This document shows positions 23,801-38,043 of a stretch of DNA of 64,000 nucleotides, piece by piece. Position numbers and translations under genes: made by a program. Origin of the DNA: Rhabdornis inornatus. Its lineage: Eukaryota > Chordata > Aves > Passeriformes > Rhabdornithidae. The stretch lies in contig VWZS01000496.1 in NCBI GenBank assembly GCA_013397075.1, positions 434,001-498,000 on the forward strand, read 5' to 3'. How positions within the stretch are numbered: position 1 is the first letter of the stretch; every line of letters begins with the position of its first letter. The notes under the pieces were generated by a model. That model ran no database searches, was not told the origin of the DNA, and saw only the letters and a program-made list of their open reading frames with translations.

Positions 23801-26800
23801 GATTGACTGGATCACAGGCCATTTCATTTAAGAGGCTGTATGTGAGAGCTTTGTTGATTTTTAATTTTCTTCCATTGATTTTCAGCATCCAGAGAGCACT
23901 TGTTCTCTAATGGCTCTCTGTGTTGGTGTTTGCTTGCAAATTGAAGTAAAAGATAAATGGCTTTCAGGGTAATACCTCTCCAAGGGCTTCCACTTGAGGG
24001 CTGGTGGCTGTTAGCAGAGCTGCATTATGTTTAGAAAAGTTCTGTGCTCAAACAAAAGCATTCTTGAGCCTCCTAAGTATGGTAAAATTGTTTTAGGTCT
24101 GGTGTGACAACAGTCTCTAGCTGCTCTATAAATCTTTGCAAGGAATAGCACATTTGTCCATGTTTTTCTATGAAAGTAAAAGTCTCTGCACCTTTTTTTT
24201 TTTAATAGGAATTTAAATATGTTCCTTGCTTATGTTTTTCTCACAGCAAACAATTGATTTTTCAGTAAAAGCGTTTAACAAGTATTTGTGCTAAAATGCA
24301 GTGCTAAGTTGTAAGTTTTGGCCTGCCTATTGGAAAACAATATTTTTGAAATTACTATAAACTAAATTTTCAAAATTTTTGCTTGCTTAGGAAAGTTAAC
24401 CGTATCAATAGTGTAAGTTGCTTTATATTTGTATATTTCAAGCCTTCTTGTACACTGTTGCTGTGATGTATCATTGCATTGAATAATAATGTTCTGTCTT
24501 ACAACCACTGCTAATAAAAGGGTCCTACTTAGCACCCCTTGCTCATTGCCTCCTCAGACCAGACTTTATTATTTAGAAAAGACATGTCCTTATTCTAGGC
24601 TTGTGTTAGAAAGCCATGGAAAAAGAAGTGCGAGGCTCCAGGGAGATGATCCAATGGCAGCATTTCTTCCCATCATCTTCTAGAAATGACTGCTATTCAT
24701 TGCCTCAGAAAGTCCTATTTTGGTGTCAGGTAGCTTAGAACATACAGCTTGTACACAGAGACTGCAGTATGTGTTGTCATGCAAATTTAAAAATTGGGCT
24801 AATGAATTTTTTCTTTCAGTTGTTAAACATATACTGCTTATATAGAATCTATGCAAATCTTTTTAATTAGGGTTTCATCTCTTCAAGTGTCCTGCAAAAT
24901 CAGAAAGGACTTGGTTTAAGGGTGTAATACATATGTATCTGTGTTTTTTGTGCTACTTGTCAAGCTTAATTCAAGCAGCTTCAGCAACAATCTAAAGTAA
25001 GATTCATATTCAAATATCTTGATCAGGACTGAAACAGCTTAACAAATTACTCATTAGCATATGGGTCTGAGAATTTGAAGACTCAGTCTGAAACAAAGAG
25101 AAGCTACAAATCCTGGGCTCTTTTTCCTGTTCTGCTGCTGTGTCATTTTGTATCTCCAAGATGAACATTAGAACAGCCTCAACAGTACCCTCACCCTGCA
25201 GAGCATTGGTCACAGTTGCATCAAATCTGAAGAATTAAACCCCAGATTTCAGATTGGTTTCTGTGTTTTGCTACAGCTGGAGTTTAACTGTTCATATTTG
25301 GCACTAGTGGATGATGCTATTGATTTCAGTGCAGTGCTTAAGGTTAAGCATTTACACAATTGTGTTTGGGAACTGGGGAATAAGATAGAACGTGCAAAAA
25401 TTAGTCTTTAGCAGAGGAGTGGGAGAGGAACCTCTCCATATCTTAATTTTTTAAATGAGTAATTGGTTTTTTTCCCAAGAAAATCAAGTCTCTGTTTCAC
25501 AGCAAAATGCAATTTATCTGAAGCCTTCTCTTAGCTCTTTTTAAAAAAAGTTATAAATTGCTGATGGCAGTGTGTGTCACAGGGCACACAGAAATCTTTT
25601 GCAGGAGGCTTTGTTTCAAGCTTGTGGGGCTTTTCTTTCTCAGTAGTTAGGCACATTACATCAGATGTGCTTTTGTTTTGTTCCTTCAATGCAGTTTTCA
25701 GGGTGACCTCTGCTGAGATAAAAGGACTAAAACCACTGTGGTTTTTCCTGAAGCAACACCTTCCACAGAAATTCCGCATTGCCCTGACAGCAATTGCACA
25801 CTTGAAAAAGAAACCAAACCACACCAAGAGCAGACCTGGCAGAGCCACTGCCTTTCTGTTCCCTCCTTTATTGCTTGTGAATCAGAGCAATGTTAAGTCT
25901 TGAAATACAGTCATATATGTAAGGACCACAGTTATGATTGAGAAAAAGCACTGTTGGTTTTTTTTTTTTGAGGAATTAAAGGAGCATCATATTGTTGCTG
26001 TGTTCCTGGTCAGTTACTCATTGGAGGCTCTTCTGGAAGAGCTTGAAATTTGGGCTGTATCTTCAGTGCATGGTTCAGTGCTGTTTAAACTCAGGCAAAT
26101 GTAGTGTAAAGGGGTTTGAAATTCTGCCAAAAGTAAGAATTGGATTTAAGCTACTGTTATGGAAAGCACCACCAAAACAGGGAAGATGTCCAGGTTTAGA
26201 CCACACAGAGGTGACACACCAGCTGGTTCATATTGGAGGGATACATATGTGCTGGGGATCTGTCCCAGAGCCTTGTTTCCCAGTGAGTCAGGTTAATTAT
26301 GATTTTAGGCCAGTACAGAACTCCAGAGATGGATCTTCTCCGTCTCCCTCCCTCCTAAAAAGGGAGTGCAGCAGGTTGGCCTTCAAGGAACTCTTCTTAT
26401 AAAGACAAAGTTATAACCCCCAAATGATTGAAGGGGAAGGACAGCCAAGGGATTTAAGTGAAACGAGTCTTGATGTTTTTTCTGTTAGTCTTTCAAACAG
26501 AGTTTGATGGAGCAGCCATCCTGCAAGAGAGGCTTGTGACCCAGGACACTGTGGAGGAGGCTGGCTGCTCTGTTCATGCTCTAGGAGCTCCTGCTCTGTA
26601 GGGATGCAGCAGTTTTTGGTGAGAGTGTTGAGTTGGATGTGTTTACTTTTGTGGAACTGTGAATAGCTAATTTGAAAGTCAGGGAGTAGAGAAATGAAAC
26701 CTCCATCTCTTGTGAAAGTCACAAATAATAATCTCTGTTGTGAAGGTGACTCGGTTTACTCTCATTGCAATAGAAGGTAGGAGATTTTGTAAATTATATT

Positions 26801-27689
26801 AGACCATACCACAATCCATAAATCAATCCATGTTCTTTGAAATGGAGTGTGGGATGTGAGGTGTGTGCATGTGTGTGCTCATCAGCAATGGACGCCCTAG
26901 AGCATTTCATGGGAAACAGCTAAGAGTGATATCAGAGAATAGTCCTGGAATGAAACTCAAATTAATAAAATTGTGAATATTTTTCTGATACTTGTTTTAA
27001 TCAGATGCCTAGCAAGGGAGTTGAAGGAGGGCACTGGAGTGGGTTGAAGCTGGAAATCAAGCATTTTTATGGAAATAGACTCATTAAAACTGCCTGTTAT
27101 ACAAGGGCAACTGTTTTTCTGTGTACATGATATTTGTTAAATAATTGAAATATGTTTCTAAAAAAGAACTATACTTTTCAGTTTTCTTTTTTTCTTTTTT
27201 TTTTGATTATGTGATTCATGAATATCATTTGTAAGTAGACTAGATACCTTGCCCCAAAATACCTTGAACATATCTACCTGTTTTTTACTGATCTGGTAAT
27301 GTAACCAACCAAACCTGCAAAATAAAGGTTTATTTCATTACCTATAGATAAATTACTAATTTGGAGCAGTAAGTAGAGATGTGGTTCTACATCACATCAT
27401 GCATTTTCTGATGTTGATGAAGTAAACTCAAGTAGCTTGAAGCTATTTCCATTATTTAAAATACTTTATATGATCTAGTACCTTTTTTTGCAATATCTTT
27501 AAAAATATTTTTAATGCAGTTCTTTCACTTTGAACCTTGTCTTATACCTGAAACAGACCTTGTTACTGCTTTTGCATATGGGTTTGGGGAAGCTACTTGA
27601 TTACTTATCATAGTTATACTGCCATCTTTTCAACTTTCCTATTAATTCTAAAATTCTAGATTGCTATTTAATTTTTATTTTCACCACAC
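20801..27689 (+). other. Intronic stretch, unique sequence
   Basis: I recognise no exon, RNA gene or transposon in these 6.9 kb beyond a T12 run at 25958-25969 and a T-rich tract at 27182-27204. Short open frames on both strands show no known domain and lack splice-bounded structure. Confidence 0.6.
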
Positions 27690-28085
27690 TGAGCGACAGT
27701 TTTGGCTTAAAGAAGTTTATTCAATTTATTCCAGCTTCAGTATTTGATGTCAAAGGGTGCAAGGCAGGGCAGCTGCTCCCTGTGGGATGGGGAGCTCAGA
27801 GCCAAGGGGGATCCTGTGGCCAGTGAGGCAGAGATTGGCAGGCACATGATGGTGATGAGGCTGCAGCTGGGGAGGGGGGATCAGCCTTGACTGTGGCTTC
27901 TCCACAGGGTATCTGTGAGCCTCTTCTTCCTTCTCACCCCCAAATTTTTCACAATATTTTCAACCCAAGTTAGCTGTTGTACTAACCTCATAATTCAGCC
28001 TCCAGGCTGGTCAGCTTGAGCAGGGGTCTGGGGTGGAGACCTCCTGTGGTCTGCTGGGTTTCTGGGGTGACTGAGTGCTCCACAC
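27690..28085 (-). mobile_element. Possible solo LTR, antisense (G+C-rich block)
   Basis: The block is visibly richer in G+C than the AT-rich DNA either side and has a sharp left edge. Read on the minus strand, the G+C-rich part leads into two AATAAA signals (complements near 27718-27732), like the U3-R layout of an ERV LTR. I do not recognise the family, see no clear terminal TG...CA pair or target duplication, and give the edges only roughly. Confidence 0.3.
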
Positions 28086-31000
28086 ATTCAGAATTCAGTT
28101 TCATGGGTCTTCTAGTCAGAGAGTGTGATTTACTTAATGTGTTTTTATTTTAAAATTGTTTAACTTAAATTCAAAACTACTTAAGACTCTTTTTCCATAT
28201 AAGATGAGTGGTGTGAGTTAGCCCATTTATGTATATAATCTGGTTTTATATTGCAGAGTCAAAGACACCACGAGAAAGGAAAATGCTGTGCAACCTGCAG
28301 TATAAATCCTTAAAATAGATCCTCTGAGTCTTGAAGTCACCAGTTTCACACAGCTCACTGTACAAAAAGATGTTGGTTCAATCCTCCAGTTGGCCAGAAC
28401 ACCCATTTTAAACATTTATTTATAATTTCCTTGACATCCTTTCCCTTTTGTAAGTATCTGAACTAGATCTTTCAAGGTTGTAGCATTTCCTTCACCATCC
28501 TTCTCTGATGGGACAAAAAGATTGCTCCTGTCATGTCTCTGGAGCCTCAGTGAGACAAAAATCAGTGCCTTGTTAGGCTGAGAGCATCCCTATTTCTCCA
28601 GGGTTGGAAAGCCATGCTGTTGTAAGCAAGACGACCAAGTTCACTTGGTTTGATTGCATTATGTATATTGCTATCAGTTCTTTAGTCACTTGGCTGACTT
28701 TTTTTTTCTTTTAATGTTTTTACATAACAACCTTCCTATTTTGAAGTCTAGCAGCACACTGGAGACCAGCTGAACCTGAGAGGCACTGGTGATCTATTGT
28801 GTGGGAGTTAAGGGTGTCTGAAGTTGTGGTTTGCATTTCAGTAAATGCTCATCAGCTCCTGTGGCAGATGCCATTAGTTATGGTTTTCCTTTAGGCAAAA
28901 GGTTTGCCAGCTCCTTTTGTAGGAAGTTCGCTGGTAAAAGAGAAAGTCTACACATGGAGTATTCACCCCCCTCCAGAGCCACCCACTCTTCTGCAGATTT
29001 TTTTCTTTTTCTATACATTGCATTATTTCCTGTTTATTGATGGGTTTTTTCACCTTTTAAATCTAATTTTGTTCACAATATGTCTATGTAGGTAAACTGG
29101 TTTATACTTTTTACTTCAAGTGAAGTTAGGCAAATTTGTGTAACTCATGGCAAAATTCCCTGTGAGGTGCTGGAATGCAATTTTTCATGGAAAAAGATAC
29201 AGAGAAAGGTAGACACCATTGAGGTGGGTCATACTTTGTGTATGACAGCATCAGGGATTGCTTGCAGAACGCTGCTTGCAAGCCAATTAACTGACAGTGT
29301 TCTCAGTGTGTAGTTTCCTAGGCATGTATTCTCACTGGGTGTTTGGCTGTGCACATAGGGTATCGATGGTAGAATTTTATAGGACTTTTTTTGTGAAGTC
29401 TTTTTAAAGCAGACAAGCTGTGAGAACCTGCAGCATGCCTATAGACAAAGTATGCTCTGTACAGAACATCTGGTGACCCCTTTCAGCTCTCCCCATAAGC
29501 CATAGAGCACCTACTGGTGGCCTTTGTGTTGGCATTTTCATCAGGTTTCTGAAGAGGCAACATTGCTGGCTTGATAAATACACCTCAGATTTACTGATTA
29601 CACAATTCTCTTTTCCCAAGACAAACAGCAAGTTTGTAATTGCTCAGTGGTACTTAATTTTCTAGCAGCTATATCCAACCACACCTGTCAGTTTGTATGT
29701 GTCACATGAAAGGATTCAGATCACTTCAGATCTCTTTTGTCTCCCCACTGTTGTGAGCTAGTGGACTTTCTCCAGCAGAAAAGGAGAAACATGGTTTTTA
29801 GGATCTGAGCCTTTCATTGCAGACTTCAGAACAGTGACCAAAATGTGAGACAAATGTTTTGGGATTGTCAGAGAGCACATTCTTAAAGTTGAGTGTGCTA
29901 CTTTAAAAAACAGAAGGACTGTCTCAACATAGCACACTAAACCTACAAATCAATAACAAACAAAATTATTATAGTTTGTCTGACTAACCTACTGTCACTG
30001 ATTTTAGTTTTATTTCTGAATACAAACATATTTTTCATTGTTTCCAAGACTATGCTTGGAACTGTGAGTTCCATTATGTGTTATTACCTCTATAACTGTG
30101 TACCTGCTCTTTTCTTGTACATTGACAGACATGTCAGTCTCAAGTTTGGGAGTTTTAAGTCTCCAGTGCACGTTAAAACTCTAGGCTCAGTGTGAGTGTT
30201 GGGCCTCTTGAGCAAACTATATGCCAGTCAAGAAAAAGCAGTAGTTAATCAAGCCTGTCTGGCTATCTGCAAACCTCTGTGCTCCATGTTAATGGGCAAG
30301 TCTCTCAAAATGCCTTTTTCTCCCTGGGTTTGGTAAAGCAGTTATTTTCCCTCTTTGAAAATGCAGGTCTTCTACTACTTGGAAAATACGTGCTAAATAA
30401 CACAAAATAGTTAGAGGAGACCTATCATTCCTATAATCACATTTTCTCCAGGATTGCTCTTGCTTTTTAGTAATCTATTTACTGCTGTAAGAATGCTGCA
30501 ATTACTGGACTCAGGCGTATTTACTGAAGGACTTTCTAAGTAGCTCTGTTAGAGACATGTTATTCTTCAATTTGGCTTCCTGCTAAGAAATTACAGCCAT
30601 TCCCTCCCTGTTTTCTTCTGGTACACAGATTCTCAACAGACATGAACAGACAAAATTTCGTTGATATCGACATTTGATTTTGAGCCCTTTTTCCTCTATA
30701 CCCTCTCCCATACTTCAAGTGGTATTGTTGCAAGAAACTCTTCTCATCAGCTTGCATAATTTGTTTCAGTAAATATAATGGCTTGACCATCCCTCTTCCT
30801 GGGGGTGCAAGCCTGATATTGATGGAAAATCCATGCAAAAAGAAGGGAAGGATTCAGTGAGGCTGAACTGATGGAATTTACTTCTCTTATGTCTTTTTTT
30901 TTTTCTGAAGAATTTTGATATTCAGGGGCTTGCCTGTCCATTGCCCTGCAACTCATTTACCAACTTCTAAAACTGTGAGGAGAAGCTACAAGCACACTAC

Positions 31001-34000
31001 TGTGGCAATGCAAAATAGAGGCAGCAAGGAAAACAGGGCTGGTTTTACACAGCAAGCAGAAAGGATTTGAGGAACCTAATACAAGGGTTCATAAATGCTC
31101 TTGAGGGTAGAAGCAGCCCGAGTTTCCTAATGAGTATTTTATTGTACTTCAGGCAACTGTTCCACAAAAATTATCATCTTTGTTTTCTTTGAAACTGGAT
31201 TGACCTGCAGCTGCACTGTGCTGAGAGTTTAACAGAATTATACCAGCTGTTAATAGTTAGAAAAACCCTGTGCTAGACTCACAGCTGGTATAAACTGGTG
31301 CAATTCCATTGTGTTCAGGGGACCTCTGCTTGTCATATCAGCCTGAAGGTCTGGTGTTTGGGGTTTTTCTGAGGCTGACAGGCAGCATGTGCTGCTGTTT
31401 TCCCTACATGCTGTGCTGTTTTGCTTACTGTGAGGTGGGGAAAATATCTAGGTTTAGTCTTAGTCCTTGCTCAGAGTTTGAAGAGACCTTTACCACCTCT
31501 AATGCTTCCCAGCTCTCAAAGAGTGCAGCATGCCAGGGTTTTCCTAGCTGGGATCAGTCATTACTGTTATGGAACCTCCTTAATGTAGGCAGAAATACAC
31601 ATGTGAGACTTTATTTCACAGCACAGTGCAAAAGTGCTTAAAGGAGGTCCAGTTTTCAAGGAGAAACTGTTTTGTTGAAGGTATTCCTGTGTGAGCAGTA
31701 TCTGCATTGCAGTCTTAGCCACTAGTTTTCAAAGAGGTGGGAGGTAAGGGAATGAAATTAGTGGGCTCATTTTTTCCTAGTTGTCTGCTCCTTAGGAAAA
31801 CTGTAACTAAGGACAACTATAACTAAAGCTTTGTCCTTTATGCAGATTAATCTCCTCTAGAAGCTGGTTGGTTGGTTTTCAATATCAGATAAAAGTTTTA
31901 ATTAATAGCTTAATCTCTTAATCTCTTTCAGAAATTATCTTGTAGTGCTCTTAAATTACAAAATTCCTAGGGGATGGGTGCTATTTAAGTCCAGAGGAAC
32001 CCGAAAGAATGCTAAGCTGTTTTTGTCCAGAGCTGCATATTCTGATAATTGTCTACAGTAATGCAATGTCTGTGATGAGTTTTTTCCCTTGTAATTTTGA
32101 CGTCATGACATAATAGGTCTATGATATAGGTGCTGTTTAGTAGCTCTTTGCTTACTCCTATGTCTTCAAAAAAAGTAAGGGTAAATAAATATATGTTGAA
32201 GACATTTTGAACATCTTTACTTTTTTGGATGTTTAAACAGAGACTTTTTTCCAGATCACTGCTTGGCATTTCCCAAAGCAGGGGAATATCTCCAAGTGAA
32301 TGAGCTGAAATGAGATATCAAATCCATTGTGTCTTTGCTCCCTAAGTGACCTGTTACAGCTAAAGGGAAGGACAGCCAAATGTAAAATTATATGTCTCAG
32401 GCCATATATATGCTGCTCAGAGACAGCATTAAAATAGTGAAAACAATTAGCACCCTTCCTTGGGCTGATACCTTTCAAAGGAAAATAACCACCTCTCAAA
32501 AATCCCCCATAATTCTCCTCCCTTTTAATGCTTCTATTTCTTTTTTTTTTTTCTTGTACCTCCTTTAAATTCATAATGCTCTAAGTTAATTCTCTCATCC
32601 TCTATAAAGTATTTCTTATGACCAAAGGGAGCTATTCCTTATATGTAAGATATGTGGGTATGAATTTCTAGTCTATTTTAATATGGTTTGGCAGGTGGGA
32701 GAGGGAGCAGAATTTCTTTCAGGTGGCCAGGTACTCCTTGGTGTAGCAGCAGCAGGTGAACTGCTGGCCCCTAGTGGTAAATGGGAAGTAATTGGAGAGT
32801 CTGAGTATCTCTTGCTCAAAGATGATGTTTTCTGATGTTATGTCATGTAAATTGCACCAAGATTAGATGTATAACTGAGACCATTGGCTGTGATTTAGTT
32901 TCAGTTGCATGAATTATTTAGTATGATTCAGATAATCTTGAAATTAAATACTCTTCATTTTAACTAAATGAAAGAAGGCTCAAGCTGTGTGTGGGCGCTG
33001 GAAGAATAAGATTTGTGTATTAAGGGCCAAAGGTAGAGTCATTTTAAAGGTGCAAGCAGTATTTTATCATTTCTGTAAGGAGGAAAAGCTTCTGTCAGGC
33101 TGGTTGGGACAGACAAATAGATGTCATTGTGAAACATAATCATCTGAAGGTACTTATTTTATTTATTTTCCAAGTGAATCCATAAAGAGATACAGCTCTC
33201 CCTGGGATATATGCGCAGTTAATGAGGAAAATAATATAAAGGCCAGTTTGGTGGCCTACAGGTAAGTGCTGTATTACAGGGCTGATCTCTGCTCACTTGG
33301 GACAGCAGAAGCCACAGAGGAGACAAGATGCAACATTCTCATTTTTAATACATCACTGAACTGTGCTTCAGTCCAACAAGTGTTGCAGTGGTGCTCACGT
33401 GATGAAATTTAGTAGTTGTCACATGGAAATCATAGCCAAAACATGCTGAATCTATCCAGAAGTCTCCAGAAGAAATGTTCCTTATAGCAATACCTTAGAG
33501 GGATTCACAGAAGGGGGGAAAATGCAAACCTTTCAGTTGAGAGGAGAAAAGCCTCCTTTATCAACCCAAGAAACAATTACTGTGAGAAGTGAGACATTCA
33601 GTCTTACTAATTTGTGTCTTGCCAGATGCTTTTACATTGCTTTATTTTCTTTGATTAATGTGTCTGAATTAAAACTTGCCCATTGCTCAACTTGTATTTG
33701 TACTAGACATAGTTACTCTCAGCTTAGTGCAGTCTTTTTTTTAAAGGCCAAAAATAATGGCCCTGAGTCCTAATCACAGAAACTGGTGTAATTCAGAGGT
33801 TGAAGCAAAAGATCTGTGCCAAGATAAAACGAGAATGGAATTTGATTTCCTTGCTCTGAATGGGGAGAGACTTTGGCATTGAAATTGAGCTACTGTTTTC
33901 TGGTTAGGCCAGACTAGCTGCCATTTCTGCACAGATAGTCCCTTCTCTAAGACCTCCTTCAATCCCCACCCCTTTTTCCTCTGAAATGACAGAAAGGATC

Positions 34001-34100
34001 TGCTTACGCTTACGTGCACCACAATAACAGTATTTCCCAAAGGTTCCCTGCCAGGACATTTTGTAGTGACAAATAGTTTCTCTTTGTGTATCTATTTGCT

Positions 34101-34136
34101 CCCTTTCCCCCCCACCCTGTCCCCCCTTCCCTCCCC
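34101..34136 (-). other. C-rich tract: G-quadruplex on minus strand / i-motif on plus strand
   Basis: Six C-runs of 3 to 7 (34101-34103, 34107-34113, 34115-34117, 34121-34126, 34129-34131, 34133-34136) are separated by spacers of 1 to 3 nt. On the minus strand this is a very strong G4 motif. That strand is the template for SORCS2 transcription. Confidence 0.85.
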
Positions 34137-37100
34137 AAGACCAAGGCTGTAGAGCCCAGCTTCTTGCCTCACTTCAGGCTGGCTGGGGGTATTGGGGTTG
34201 TTAGGACCTCAATGAAGAAAGTGGCAAAAGGAAATTTAAAAAGCCATAAATTGCAAGAAGCAGAACAGCCAGGTGTTGTTAACTCAGTACAGCCTCCATG
34301 AAGTTTTTAGTACTGCAGAGATTTTAATGTTTAAGATTTGAGTCTGAAAGTGTCAGTATTTCAGCGGTTCCAGAGTCTTTTGGAGCTTTTCCCTGAGTGT
34401 CCCCACCTTGGAAGAATGTACTGCTTTACTGTAACTGCTGGAAATCAGGCTTTGTGTTTGGTTCTCAGTGCTGTTACCCTCATTCACAGGGAGCAGTGGC
34501 TTGGAAGAAAAGACTGATGCCCCTTCTGGCATTCATAATAGGATTTCCTTCCATTTACAGGGCCTTAACATTACTTACTCAGCTGTGCAGGGGTTGATGT
34601 CAGTGAATAGCTGCCTGAGTAATTTTTGAGTTATTTAACATGTTGAAAATAAGCCTGAAGCTGTCAGACGAGTAACATCTACATAGGCTTTTTCTAGCAG
34701 CAGCCATTCTCAATTTCTGTGCTATATTAGAGCTAAGCTAATAATAGTACTTTGGGTGATACTTTGATGGGAAGCTTTGTTAATGCACTTGTGAGGACTA
34801 AAGAGACAAGTTAAGTCAGTGCTAGAAGTGTGAGAGAGGCAATGAAGCTAAACTGGAGATTGAAGGAATAGATGGAGCAGCTATTTGTGTTGCTAAAGCA
34901 GACAAGATATGTGTGTAGGTCTTCGCAGCACAGTAACTAGAGAGTAGGTACAATGGCTACATTGTCATAGTTAGAGCTTCTTTCCTTCTTTAAGAAGAAA
35001 TTGTTTGTTAAAAGTTAGGCTAATTTTATAAATATGAGTACAGGTATTCAGTTCCTTGTTATATGTTAGTAGTCATTCTCACACTGAATCTTTTTTTTCT
35101 GCACTAGCCTATAATTTAGCCCAAGTTAATTAGGAAGAAGGTGAGTGGTCCATCTTTTTTGAGCTATCAGCAGATGATGTACAGAAGGCACCCATGTCTG
35201 CAGTACCGTGCAGCAAAATGAAGTGGGGCCATCTGCAAGAGCACGTGGTGACTTGAAGGTCAAGAGGAGTGGTGGCAATGAGAGCTGCATCTGAGGAGAG
35301 CAGGGGCTGCTGGTGAGGATGCTATTGTGGCAGAGCTTTGTGTCAAATGTATCTGTGTCTGGTGGGCCAGACCCGTGTTTGGTAGCATTGATGGAGTCAG
35401 TGGAACTTGTTGACTTGCTGTCTTTGAGGTTTTTGTCTCAAGTGACACTTCTATGGGCTTAGAGGTGTGGAGTAGCTGACATCCACCACTGTCTAATTGG
35501 AGTAAGACATCCTTGTAAGGAAAGTAAGATTAGGATATCTAATAATAAACACAACAGTCACTGCAAGACTGTAACCCTGTAAAAATCATAGGTTTTCTTC
35601 TATTTAAATTAAGTTTAAAAAATCATTTTCTTAAAATTGATGGTTTTATAATTGTATCAATAAGGTGGTAATAAATATTGTATAATATATGTTTACTTCA
35701 GTGGCTGTGTGTTTCCTTCTGTGTGGGAGGAGTTGTAGGGTGAGATCTAAGCATATCCTGCCAGAGTTATTTTGTTTAATCTCTTGGTTTGCCTTAACCT
35801 TTTCTCTCTCCCTGTGGAATAACTGTAAAGTATTAGATAAATTCTGTTCGTTCTATAAAGTTGTATAGATAATCTTGAAAACTGTTCTAAAAATAATAAA
35901 TTCTGTGGATTGGATTTTCTTTGTTCATATTGAATAAGGCTCTAGAGGAAGAATTATATGGTATGTGGTATTGTTTGGTGTTAGTGCCAGAAGACAGCTT
36001 TATATATTTGACTACAATTTCCTTATCTAAGTCTACGAAAGCATCAAGGGCAGCACAAAAGAACAGGACAGGGTAAGAGTAGGAAACATGCTGAAAAAGG
36101 TGGTGAAACATGAAAATATATTAGTATAGAGACACTAAGCTTGGGACAGCCTTTTGTTGTTTTCTCCATAAATGCTTGCCTTTAAGGGGTAAGCCAGCAT
36201 GTGAAGTCCTGTGGCAGGAAAACCGCTGCACATGTACTTGTTGCTGATTGCCACCGTCAGCTTGTCTTTGTTACTAGCCAACAGAGAATTTCGGTAAAAT
36301 TTTCAAATATTATATAGAGAAACTGCCAGCCAGCCAGGTTAGCAGACTGGTCCAGGGATGGAAGGCAGCTGCAGAACACAGCACATGGGTGGCTTTCTTC
36401 TGTCTTCCCCTGCATAGCTCAGTGGGGCAGTTTTGTGGTGGGAGCCACAGCACGTTTGACTTTCAGTTGCATGTGTTGTTTTGATTGCAGAAAATTGGTC
36501 CACATAGGGTCACAAAAATTCCTTTAAATTACCTCCATGGAGAGTTGTGGAGGCCACCAGTGCATGTTACACTGTGGGAGATATTGTCTGTAATCTATAT
36601 ATAGTACGCAAAGGGAACACAACCAGATCTTCCCAACTAGGAGTGGCAATTTTATGTCCAGATTGGACCCTGTTTTGGATGTGAGGAAGATGATGGGGTC
36701 AATGCTCCATATTGCATGTATCCCCCTTTTTTTCCAAGTGTGCATTTTGCTAACAGCATATGTAAGCAGATGTGTTCCTTTCTCGTATTCTCTTTGTGAT
36801 TTCTTGGCATGCTTTGCTTTTCCCCCCTCTCTTTGTACATGGACCAAGTGATAAACCTTGAAAGCAAATGTGCAAGAATAAACAGATTGTCCACTCCCTA
36901 TATCCCTTACAGACAAGGCAGACTTTGAAATGCTTTTTTGTTTGGCTAGAAATGTCAAAATAATCAGAGGCTGGAAAGCTACTGCTTTGCATTAAGGGAA
37001 AATGTTGACACCATTTTCACTAGCATCAGGGCCCTTAATGAGCAACTGTTAAGGAAGAGAGGACCAACACAAGTAATTGTATTCTCTTTGGGATTACCCT

Positions 37101-38020
37101 GTCAGCTACAGTTCTCCTTTTCAGAAAAGCAGAATAGTATTTTTATGCTAATTAGAAATGTAATATATATTGAGGACTGAGACTCTTTTTATACCTGGAA
37201 TATGAAGCTTCCAATCATCCTGAAAAATTGAATAATCATTTCTGCCACTGTGTGTTGAGAGAACACTTGCAGATGTGAAGTGAGGCTGTTAATCACCCGA
37301 TGGTAGATCATTGTCCTAACCTTGTCTTGGCTTCTGAGTCATTTAAAGATAAAGTGTGAATATCTTTAGATGGTGTAATTGGATAGGATGCTTCTTGAGA
37401 TTTCTAAAACTCGCTTGGTCTCTTGCCTGGTACAGGTACACTTTCAGGGACCGTGGAACAGGGAAAGTTTTAGCAGTTAAAGCATTGAGAAATGGAAACT
37501 AAGGGAAGTAGTCCCTCTTTGTGGAATTTAAGCATGCAAAGGCTATTAATACCAATGGTGCTAATGCTTTTAAATTCTGCTAGTATTCAAATGTAAAAAA
37601 ATATGCAAGTTCATGTAAAATATGCATCTTTTTTAGCCATGATTGTCTGAAAACTGACATATTGCTGATCTAGATTTTGCTGAAATTGCTTTTGATTTTA
37701 TGAAGAAATAGAGCAATCACAAGCTATGTTAAATGGATGTCATCACTCACTGGTTTCTGTACTGTGTAGCTGTGATGCTTTGTGCTTTCTCTGGTGATTC
37801 CACTGTCACTATTCCAGGTACAAAGGCTGTTCATGTGGGATCTGCACACAAAGTGAAGTATTTTTCTTTAATACACAGACCTTTATAAGATAATTCTATG
37901 TAAGAATTGGTTTAATACTGGGCCAAAGTCAAAAGAGAATGCCAAAGTCCAAATTCAGGTTCTTAAAGACTGAAAAATTTGGCAGGAGAGCTAGCTTAAA
38001 GATGTCTTTCTTTCCCTGAC

Positions 38021-38043
38021 AAAAAAAAAAAAAAAAAAAAAAA
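38021..38043. repeat. A23 homopolymer
   Basis: An uninterrupted run of 23 A, the longest homopolymer in the window. It could be a slippage-expanded tract or the tail of a small retroposed sequence. I recognise no SINE or gene body upstream and no convincing flanking duplication. Confidence 0.95.

Noticed and set aside
36524..36958. 144-codon open frame on the - strand
   Set aside because: Longest open frame, but several overlapping frames on both strands are open too, with no homology recognised and no splice-bounded structure.
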